The notes under the pieces were generated by a model. It searched no databases. It was not told the DNA's origin and was given only the letters and a program-made list of their open reading frames with translations. The translations under genes and the position numbers were made by a program. From contig OY986967.1 in NCBI GenBank assembly GCA_963920575.1, positions 15,308,061-15,372,060 on the forward strand: a stretch of 64,000 nt of DNA, given 5' to 3'. Positions 55,807-64,000 of the stretch are shown here, in pieces. Origin of the DNA: Narthecium ossifragum (Eukaryota > Streptophyta > Magnoliopsida > Dioscoreales > Nartheciaceae). Positions within the stretch are counted from its first letter, which is position 1. Every line of letters begins with the position of its first letter.

Positions 55807-57244
55807 TGATCGCTCGCAAATGCGTCGTTAAATCAGATGCAAAACGCAATTTAGAATTTATAATCCTTCAATCTATACTACTCTACAAACGTAGAACAGT
55901 GGTGAGATCCGGAGTCGAACCACAGGGAAAGATTGTTTAACAAAAGAAGAAATCAAATTAAATCTCTAAACTCAAGTCTTAAGGTGAAGAAAAGGAGTTT
56001 CAATGGTTTTGTTATCTAGGGAATTAAACTACTGAAAAAAACAATGAAAAGGTTGGGATAAATCAATGAGAGAAAACCTAGTGATTACTCAATCCACTCT
56101 AATTTCACCTCTTGTATTCTCTAGTATCCTCTTGTTCTCTAATCTAGACATATGGAATCACGGCTTCTTAAGCTCGCATGAATCCCTAAAAAAACACTCA
56201 TGTTATCCTACGGCATAGTCTATCTTCGCTTAGCATAGACTGTCTTCGGACTTAACCTGAGTACAATCTATCTTTGCTTAGCATAAACTATCTCAAAGGC
56301 ATGCACAAAAGCGACATTAAAATCATCCTACGAATCTCTACCATCAAGCACAACAATTAAGTAGGACTCAAAATACGTCAAGGAACTCTGTTCCCTCAAC
56401 TCTTTATAAAATAAAACCATATTCATAGGATCATGTCTTTGAAAAGATAACAAGAATCAAACTAGAAAATACAAAGAAGATCTACTAAAGCTTCATGAGA
56501 TCCCTAAGTACAGAATTAGCTACTCATCTTTGTGATGGAAGCCTTAGATTCGATGAAGAACGATTGGGATCCACGTTGTAGCTCCATCTTCTCCATAGAA
56601 TCCTCCAAACCCTAGTTCTCTCTTTTCTCTCTATGGGGACCCCCTGTTTTCCAGCCACAAAACCTTTTATATATTTTAATTCCCGGAATTAGGGTTTTAG
56701 GGTTGAGTTAGACCTCAAGTGCAACTCGGATTTCCTGGTTCAACCCTGACAGCTTTTTCCAATCGCGACTGGGTTCAACCCGTCCAGAATTTGAGAATGA
56801 GTCCAACATGAAAGATGTAGATTTGGAAGTCTTCTGTCCTCTCCCGAAGAGTTTACAATATTTGGACTTATCTAAAATATTTGGCGAATAGTCTCCTGGG
56901 CGTCGATGGACCAGTCTTCCAGCAGCTAAATATCTTCGTCTTCTTCAAAACTGCTATCAAGCCATCAGGAATCTCTGAAAGTTTCTAACATGTAAGTTGT
57001 ACATCGTGATGTGTTCTAGATGTCACCCAAATTTCAGAATATTTGGAACTAACAATAATTTCTGGTGAATATTATGCTAACAGTCGACAGAGCAGTGTAT
57101 TTCAGCATATTAAGCCTTTTTTGTACTTTCTAACTTGAATCTTCATTAAACCTGAAAGCAACTAACAAACTATCAAATACAAACAGTCTAAGCCTAACAA
57201 AGGTAAATTAAGGGGTTTAATTATGAATATTTAGTGACTCATCA
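55807..57244 (-). repeat. 3' LTR of the gag-protease element
   Basis: 1438 bp; the minus strand reads TGATGAGTCACTAAATATTC at its start and ends GCGAGCGATCA. No dense palindrome array is seen here, unlike most other LTRs in the window. Confidence 0.8.
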
Positions 57245-57904
57245 CACCCCTAACTTACACTTTGCTAGTCCTCGAGCAAAGAAAAGATAAAAAGACGGCA
57301 ATAAATCTAACTAGCCACTTTTGTAGGTCTCACGATTGCCCTTAGCATGCGCAACAAGCCTTTAAACCCCTGGGTTACCCCAGTGGAGGAGTTATAGTCT
57401 CCTGAGGGTTTTCAGGGATGACACCCACAAACATCTATACATCCCCTTGAATATATCATTAGAAATCCATCATAATATTCATCAACTCTAATGCATGAAA
57501 TAGAAAGCCTATCCATGAATTCATCCTTCAACTCACAGTCACATAAAAATATGGTAAATCAAAACATGTCATAAAATATTTCCAACACTTCAACATATTT
57601 ATTCATGATTAAGAATAGGCCAAAATACATTTTAATACCATGTAGTTTCAGGTTTTGTCATTCTACTACCCTCATTTTTAAAAATCTTATTATCATACCC
57701 TATAGTTTCAAAATGTTGCAATTTAGTCCTCGCCCGCAGACGCCGTTAGTCTGACTCACGGCAAACCGATCGTCATACTCAATTTTGGCTGATTTGGTAA
57801 ATTTTGACTTTTCACTGACGTAGGAAGTGAGAGATATTGACTTTCGCTGACGTAGGAGAGAGAGAGATATAGGAGGGAGAGAGAGAGCACCCGCCGGGGT
57901 CGGG

Positions 57905-58170
57905 GCAGGAGCTTCGCCTGGGCGGCTGCGCTCCCGTCTAGCGACGCCTTCCGGAACCCGGCCTTCTTGAGCTCCTCCCCCCACACCTCCACCTTCACCT
58001 CCCACGTCCGCTTCGGCCCGCCCACCGCCACGATGTTCTTGATCTCCGTCTCTAGCAGCTGCCTCTCCACCGCGTGCCGCCGCTCCTCCTCCGGCCCCGC
58101 CCTCCCCTTGGCGCTCATGTCCTGCTCCGCCATGGTGATTAGCTTCGGCCGCAGCGGTGGGGAGAGAGAG
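57905..58170 (-). pseudogene. Captured GRAS-domain fragment (SCARECROW-like), C-terminal part
   Basis: The minus strand reads [12 protein letters not shown], then RRHAVERQLLETEIKNIVAV, GGPKRT, then WGEELKKAGFRKASLDGSAA, closely following the SAW-proximal region of SCARECROW-type GRAS proteins. It is cut off before the end of the domain. Confidence 0.8.
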
Positions 58171-58254
58171 AGCACCCGCCGGGGTCGGGGCGGACGCCGT
58201 TCGTGGGGAACCCCGTGGTGGGTGACGCGGTGGGGAGAGAGAGAGATAGGAGAG

Positions 58255-58460
58255 AGAGCACGGAGAGGTTCAAGCTGACGCGCCGCCCCTACTCGGCCCG
58301 CGACGTGGTCTCCCTCCGCGGCAACCTCCGCCAAAGCTACGCTTCCGACGAGCTCACCAAGAAGCTTTGGCGCACCCTCAAGACTCACCAAGCCAACGGC
58401 ATCGCCTCGCGCACCTTCGGCGCGCTCGACCCCGTCCAGGTGACAATGATGGCACCGCCT
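58255..58460 (+). pseudogene. Captured isocitrate lyase fragment
   Basis: Reads [20 protein letters not shown], then [19 protein letters not shown], then [17 protein letters not shown], matching the N-terminal region of plant isocitrate lyase (glyoxylate cycle, glyoxysome). The match breaks off after MMA. No start codon or remainder of the enzyme is present. Confidence 0.87.
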
Positions 58461-58939
58461 TGGAGTCCCTTCTTCTTGAGGCTGATCCGTGCCGACTCGG
58501 ACACAACGGCGACGATCTGTTACAGCCGATCGGCACGGCCGACGAAGATGGACGGCAGGGACTGTTGATGGTGGTGAGGAGCGGTGTCGCGGGACTTGCG
58601 TTCGGGGTTGTCGTCATCGACTTCATCCTCCTCTGTCGGCGGCTGGGAGCGGAAGGGATTGGCGCCACCCGAGTCTTCATCGGCGAAGCAGTGATGGTGG
58701 TGGGGGTTGACATCGTGGCAGGCGAGGCCGGCGCACTTGGAAGCGTCCGCTGGGGCGAACGCCTTGCCAAAGTCTTCGTCCTCGTCCCGTTCATCGCCTC
58801 CCCCGATCGCTGATTCCCTTCCTAGGAGGGCTGGAAGAAATGGGGTTGAGGTGGTGCCGCAGGGGGATTCCCGCAGCCGCAGCCTTCGCCACATATCGCT
58901 GAGCCGCCGCGAAGGCCTCCTGATGCTGCGGATGATGGT

Positions 58940-59130
58940 GGAAGCTGCTCCGCAATGGTGATCAGCTTCGGCCGCAGCGCGCGCAATGCCCGCACCGCGC
59001 CCACGTCCAACCCACCCACGTCGTAGAGGCAGTGGTGCATCAAGTGCACCACCGTCGCCTCTCTCGTCCTCAGTGGAAGCTGCTGAGGACGCGGGCGTGG
59101 AGGGCCTCGGAGAAGGAGGCGGCGGAGCGC
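58940..59130 (-). pseudogene. Captured GRAS-domain fragment, second piece
   Basis: The minus strand reads SFSEALHARVLSSFH and then MHHCLYDVGGLDVGAVRALR and RPKLITIAEQ. It overlaps in content with the first residues of the piece at 57905-58170 (RPKLIT-AEQ occurs in both), so the gene part is duplicated or was captured twice. The two pieces flank the isocitrate lyase fragment. Confidence 0.7.
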
Positions 59131-59331
59131 TCCGGGAACGGGTGAAAACCGGTCACGTGAGACGCACGTGACCGGTTTTCCGTGAGAAATCTAACGCCGT
59201 TTGAAGGCGAGGACTAAATTGCAACATTTTGAAACTATAGGGTATGATAATATGATTTTTAAAGATGAGGGTAGTAGAATGACAAAACCTGAAACTACAG
59301 GGTATTAAAATGTATTTTGGCCTTAAGAATA

Positions 59332-61541
59332 ACTAAACACTTCAACTATTCAAGATCACAATCCTATCCAAGCACATATCTTCCACTTCAACTATTCAAG
59401 ATCACAATCCTATCCAAGCACATATCTTCCACTTATCACATAGCAATATATGTTTTTTTTTTCTCTTTTTTTTTATATGACATGTGCAATGTTATGATTT
59501 CTTAAGCTTTTTTCGTGGTTCATGTAACGAGGTTCAAGCCAGTGACTTCCAAACCAGACGGTTTTAGGGCACTAAGTGTAGAATACTCTTAAGACTCTAA
59601 TGCTCAAACCATGAAGGCTACAAATCATAACTAGTAATTTTTTTTCAGAAAATTCAACCGTTTTACGCGAACACCACGCTGGTTAGGCGTTGAAAATCCC
59701 TTTTTTTCTCAGTTGAAAATCCCTTTTTTTCTTTTTTTTTTCGCATACTCAGATAATTGCATGTGTTCATGTATTTTCTGTGTCATGATATAGAATTGTA
59801 AATCTATCCTACTATCTTGTTTCGAATCTAATATCAACCACTTAACATGTGGAAGTGAACATGTGCATTAGGATATGTCAAGCTATCCTTAAATCATAGT
59901 AAAAGTGTTAAAGTATAGAAATAATATCATGCATAGCAAAATTTATTATTTCTTATATGACATACAAGTCAGAATAATCCATAAAATAAATTTCTAAACC
60001 CTGCATCTTTGTCAAATCATATCATAATTTCATCCTTTTGATATATTTCAAGGGATGTATAAAAATAAAAATCAAATTCCTAGAAACTACCCCCCAACTT
60101 GAATGTAATTGTCCCCAATTACACTAAGTCATAAAAATAAAGCAAGGAAAAAGGGTAGAGATCACCGTAAATATTGCACTATAAGTAGTTGGCTCGCATA
60201 AGAGACGATCACCACACCGCCCATAAGAAAAATACGTCGCTATGGAATAAATTCATGTCTCTAGAAGAGATTAAACGAATAAAATCATAGAAATCACCAT
60301 AAAATGTTAGAGACGTATGTAAAGATTTTAAGAATAACCCCCTGATCGAACTATATAAGAATGTCATAAGTCGCCCCTCAATGAGTGCCAAAGGCCACCT
60401 GCTAAAAAAGATAACTTTCCAAAAGATCAAATATAATAGAATGGAAAAAATAACAAAAAGACAAAAGGTCTTAGAATCATTAAAAGTTCGGCAGAGTCTC
60501 CTTTGTATTTAATTAAGTACGTAGCCTGTACAATCAGTCATCCACATAACTTAAAAAATATAAGCATAAAAATAGTAAAATATATGGAACTATCCATGCA
60601 CAACACCCAACATAGTCAGCATCCATTATATCATCCACATCGAAGATCTGCACCGTCCGATCCGAAATCGAAGCTATGTAGCATCTGGATCGTGTCCTGT
60701 AACAGTTGGACGGCTGAGAGCTCGCCGGCGATGGATCGATGGTGAAACGTCGTCGCCGGAGGACGGGAAGGGTATAGGAAGAATCGTTGAAGGGCAAGGA
60801 AGTCACTGGTGTGGTCTGATCAAAGAATGGTGGCCTTCAGGCGGCGGAACGGCGGTGGACGGCGCGGAGAGCGATGACATGTGGAAATGGATTCTGATGA
60901 TCGGAGCTCCAATCAAGGGCTGGGACGATTGAGGAAGGATCGTGGAAGGCTAATGAAGTGTTCTATGGGGTTTGATTGAGAATGGGGCTTCCAGGCGGCG
61001 GATTGAGGGTGGTCGGAAAGGTGGAAACCGACGGCGGTTGAAGTCGATGTCCCGGCGGCAAGGAGTTGTTTTGATTGTGGAGGAAGCTTCGTGGTGGCCT
61101 GATGAAGGTTATGGAGGTGGTTTGGGGCGGTGAGCGGCCGTGAATGGCGGTGAAGACGACGGCGGGGGGCTTACCGGCGTCGGAGGAGAAGGTGGCGAGG
61201 GACATGAAGGACGGGGATGAATAGGTGGAAGGTTGGCGGAGGTATCGGTGGTATTTTTAGGAGCTGAGGGCGGCTGGAGAGTTGGCGACGGGCGGTGGTG
61301 GTCGTCGGCTCGGGGACGAGCCGTCGAGCCGGGACTACGAGCCACGGGAGAAAGAGAGAACGGGAGGAGAGAGGAAAATCAAGAAAAATAAGGAAAAATA
61401 GGAAAAAGGGACAAAAAATCATGGAAAATCCTAAAAACTCAGGAAAAATCTTAAAACTTAAAAAGAACTCCTAAAAACTAGGTTGCCTCCCAGCAAGCGC
61501 GCAATTTTACGTCTTTCACTACACTTCCCGAGAAGGTGCAA
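59332..61541 (-). other. Non-coding interior of the gag-protease element
   Basis: A direct repeat of about 50 bp occurs at 59340-59438 (AACTATTCAAGATCACAATC twice). A GC-rich Pro/Ser-coding-like stretch lies at 60840-61420. GCTTGCTGGGAGGCAACC (minus strand, 61480-61500) is a conserved feature downstream of gag-pol in Tat-type elements. No pol domain was found. Confidence 0.5.
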
Positions 61542-64000
61542 TTAAAGCATGGATCCGTCAATTCGACGGTATCGATCACCCCACATAGAATAATTTCCTC
61601 CATATAATGCTTGAAACCAACCCCAACCCCACAGTAAATCAAGTAGTTGATGATGTAGGCTAACAAAGCCTTTCCTTCCAACAAGAGAACTAGAGACCCC
61701 ACCCGCTATGAATGGAAACCTATCATCATGTTTCATCTTGCAACCTGGTCTACGGTATGTGTCCCTCATAATGATAGAAACCGGAAATAAACATGGCGGG
61801 GGTTTCGATCTCAGAAGGGATGTAGGCAATGACGATGGTGCAAATATAGGTAAAGGAGAAGGTGGTGGCTCAAGTTTAGAATATACTGACACATCTGTGC
61901 AAAAGTGTGTGTCACCATAATAAGTACGAACTTGTTCAGGATCTAAATCAGGTGCAGGAGTAAGAGATAACGGTGGAAGGGGCTCAACCACCCAAGAACT
62001 AGTTTCGGGCAAGATGTGTGGTTTGATGTCATCTTTCGATTGTGCAGTGTCTCGATTAACATCATCATCAGAGTCAGAAGCATATGCATTCAAACTATCA
62101 GACAGAATGTCATTATTTAATTCAACATCATCATCCTCAGAATCATACTCATCCCAAATTATAGGCAATCTATCATCATGCAGTTTAAGATCATAATCAT
62201 CATCTTCAGAATCATATTCTTCCAAAGTTTTAGACAATCTTTCATTGTGCAATTTAAGATCATAATCCCCATCGTCATCAGAGTCATAAGTCCTCGAAAT
62301 TGCAGATAATCTATCAGTCATTATAACATGAGACTTATCCTCAAAGCAGTCAATCAAACTATCAACATGGAAGTATTCATTCTCACGCTCAGGAAAACAT
62401 GTAGTCTTAAAGATATTCAGTTTAACATTCATGTTACCAAAAAAGACATCCATGACACCAGTTCCACACTGAATATTGGCATTTGCAGTGGCCAAAAAGG
62501 GGCGTCCTAAGATGATAGGCACAGTTTTCCTGCAGTGAACAGCGTGTTCCATATCCAAGACGACAAAGTCGACAGGGAAAAAGAAGTTGTCCACCTTAAC
62601 TAATACGTCCTCTACGATACCTCTAGGGGTCTTAATAGACCTATCAGCTAATTGCAAAACAACCAAGGTCGGTTTTAGTTCCTCCATCCCAAATTCCTTA
62701 CAAAGGTAATAGGGCAAAATGTTAACACTGGCTCCTAGGTCAAGAAGGGCACCATCAATCTGGTAGTCTCCTATGCAACAGGGTATGGTAGGGGTACCAG
62801 GGTCCTTTAATTTGGGTGGCGTGTCATGTCTCAAAATCGAACTAACATGTTCAGGTAAAAGGATTTTCTTGTTTTTGTTGGGTTTTGTTTGGCGTTTATG
62901 AGTGCACAGATCCTTAAGAAATTTGGCATATGAAGGGATTTGACGAATGGCATGAAGCAATGGTATGTTGATGTTGACCTGTTTGAAGATTTCAAGGGCG
63001 TCCTCTACTGCTCTTCGGGCTTTGATAGTTGGATAGGGATCCTTAAGGGCCGCAGGAAAGGGTACCGTAGGTGTATACTTGGAAGGGTTAGATTCCCTAG
63101 AATCAGAGAGGTTGGAATCAGGTGGGTTGTCTGGGTCACCACCGTCCGTCCGATCGATCGGTTGGAATACCGATCGGTCGGTTGACGGCCGATCGATCGG
63201 AACTGTGTCCGACCGATCGGTACAGGTTCGTTCCCCTACATGATTGTCAACGGTTTTTCCACTTCTAAGGGTCACTATGGCCTTGGAACTTTCAAAATTT
63301 TGGCTTTCTACGTGGTGTAGGCCTCTTGGATTGGGTAAAGGTTGACTCGGTAGGTGCCCTTCCTCTCTTCTAGCCATGTTGTTAGATAGCTGCCCAACTT
63401 GTTTTTCTAAATTTGATACAGATTGAATCGTTGAAGATAGATTGTTTGTCAACAACGAGACATCACTTTTGACAGTTGAAATTTCGACCTTCATGGATGA
63501 CATATCCCTATTGAAATCACCTCTCATCTCTAAAAGTGTACTCATGATTGAATTTAAAGTGGGCTCATTTGATGATTCAGGAGGAGGAGGTTGAGAGGAA
63601 TTCTGTGGATAATGTGAAGAGTACCTAGGGTTTAGATTTGCAGAAGGTTTAGGTGGGTACTTGAAAGTAGATGTATTAGATGTATTGTTTTGGCCTTGAA
63701 AGTTACTTGACTGTTGTGGCTTCCAACTAAAATTAGGATGATTTATCCAACCTGGATTGTATGTATTAGAATAAGGGTTGTTCTGAGGTTTGGAGAAACC
63801 ATATGTGGCGTTGGCATGTTCCTGAACAAAGTCAGGAAACTTGGAGGCCAGATGACAATCAGTGATATGGTGATCAGAATGAAGGCAAAGGGCACAGGTT
63901 TCAAGAGAAGTGTTGGGCAATTGTTGAGCAAGAGATTGGCCTATTTTCAACTGGTTTAAATCTTTAGTTAGGAGGGCTACTTGTGCGGAGAGACTTTGGA
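61542..64000 (-). CDS. Gag-protease polyprotein of an Athila/Tat-like element, 5'-partial
   Basis: The minus-strand frame is open from the right edge to a stop at 61542. Domains in order: a zinc knuckle CALCLHSDHHITDC (about 63858-63900), NTYNPGWINHPNFSWK, a coiled stretch ending NLEKQVGQLSNNMARR, an insertion rich in DR/ID residues (63145-63225), the conserved KFLKDLCTHKR, a retropepsin-like protease with DLGASVNILP (aspartate codon at 62739-62741) and IILGRPFLATA, then four acidic YDSEDDD repeats (about 62040-62310). In place of the usual DTG/DSG the site reads DLG, common in this lineage. The frame ends without reverse transcriptase. Confidence 0.88.
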   Translation of the reverse strand, partial: QSLSAQVALLTKDLNQLKIGQSLAQQLPNTSLETCALCLHSDHHITDCHLASKFPDFVQEHANATYGFSKPQNNPYSNTYNPGWINHPNFSWKPQQSSNFQGQNNTSNTSTFKYPPKPSANLNPRYSSHYPQNSSQPPPPESSNEPTLNSIMSTLLEMRGDFNRDMSSMKVEISTVKSDVSLLTNNLSSTIQSVSNLEKQVGQLSNNMARREEGHLPSQPLPNPRGLHHVESQNFESSKAIVTLRSGKTVDNHVGERTCTDRSDTVPIDRPSTDRSVFQPIDRTDGGDPDNPPDSNLSDSRESNPSKYTPTVPFPAALKDPYPTIKARRAVEDALEIFKQVNINIPLLHAIRQIPSYAKFLKDLCTHKRQTKPNKNKKILLPEHVSSILRHDTPPKLKDPGTPTIPCCIGDYQIDGALLDLGASVNILPYYLCKEFGMEELKPTLVVLQLADRSIKTPRGIVEDVLVKVDNFFFPVDFVVLDMEHAVHCRKTVPIILGRPFLATANANIQCGTGVMDVFFGNMNVKLNIFKTTCFPERENEYFHVDSLIDCFEDKSHVIMTDRLSAISRTYDSDDDGDYDLKLHNERLSKTLEEYDSEDDDYDLKLHDDRLPIIWDEYDSEDDDVELNNDILSDSLNAYASDSDDDVNRDTAQSKDDIKPHILPETSSWVVEPLPPLSLTPAPDLDPEQVRTYYGDTHFCTDVSVYSKLEPPPSPLPIFAPSSLPTSLLRSKPPPCLFPVSIIMRDTYRRPGCKMKHDDRFPFIAGGVSSSLVGRKGFVSLHHQLLDLLWGWGWFQALYGGNYSMWGDRYRRIDGSML

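Larger units (their letters stand above)
57618..59322 (+). mobile_element. Pack-MULE with GRAS and isocitrate lyase fragments
   Basis: 1705 bp. The terminal inverted repeats start GGCCAAAATACATTTTAATA and extend over 100 bp with high identity; an exact 9-bp target duplication TTAAGAATA lies at 57609-57617 and 59323-59331. No transposase. At least two unrelated host gene pieces lie inside in opposite orientations. Confidence 0.93.
55807..64000 (-). mobile_element. Athila/Tat-like gypsy element with gag-protease only, 5' part beyond the window
   Basis: Minus orientation: gag-protease gene 61542-64000, long non-coding interior, polypurine-like AAGTTAGGGGTG (57245-57256), then the 3' LTR 55807-57244. 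CTTTGCTCGAGGACTAGCAA beside the polypurine tract is typical of this lineage. No reverse transcriptase, RNase H or integrase is visible. A Pack-MULE (57618-59322) sits in the interior. Confidence 0.8.

Overview
This window looks like plant nuclear DNA from a repeat-rich intergenic region. Only two ordinary host genes are supported. One is a plastid coiled-coil gene at the left edge (143-2416, +), best matched to the starch-granule-initiation protein MRC/PII1. The other is a hybrid proline-rich protein gene (30055-31593, -). Nearly everything else is transposable elements inserted into each other. Captured gene pieces (AGC kinase, isocitrate lyase, GRAS) are very GC-rich and sit in Mutator-like elements, which suggests a monocot, possibly a commelinid. 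The species cannot be fixed from the sequence alone.

Region 3.4-30 kb can be un-nested. A decayed Ty3/gypsy gag gene (pieces at 3637-4740, 15883-16336, 19773-20212 and possibly 29767 onward) was hit three times: by a minus-strand gypsy element with only a gag remnant left (4741-15882), by a gag-only Ty1/copia element (16337-19772), and by a CACTA transposon (20213-29766). The first of these carries a solo LTR in its left LTR (6650-12849, TSD ATTGA), and that solo LTR carries an apparently intact hAT transposon (7116-10885) with a three-exon transposase gene. The CACTA element holds a TOM40 gene piece with its introns, two solo LTRs, and a Pack-MULE with an AGC-kinase fragment.

Region 31.7-64 kb is mostly LTR material: solo LTRs with target-site duplications (33673-34910, 35516-37111, 38351-39814, 47686-50158), broken LTRs, a decayed gag-pro element (44650-50500), a copia RNase H piece (51538-52794), a second gag-only copia copy (52795-55160), and a minus-strand gag-protease element (55807 to the right edge). 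The last one contains a 1.7-kb Pack-MULE that combines GRAS and isocitrate lyase fragments.

The most striking pattern is not a gene. Many of the LTRs, from both copia and gypsy superfamilies, carry a dense array of short palindromes (GATCGATC or GGTCGACC cores), in most cases just upstream of a TATA-like box. Three related LTRs share their flanking sequence but carry different palindrome types, as if this promoter module were swapped as a unit. All boundaries, counts and similarities were read by eye.
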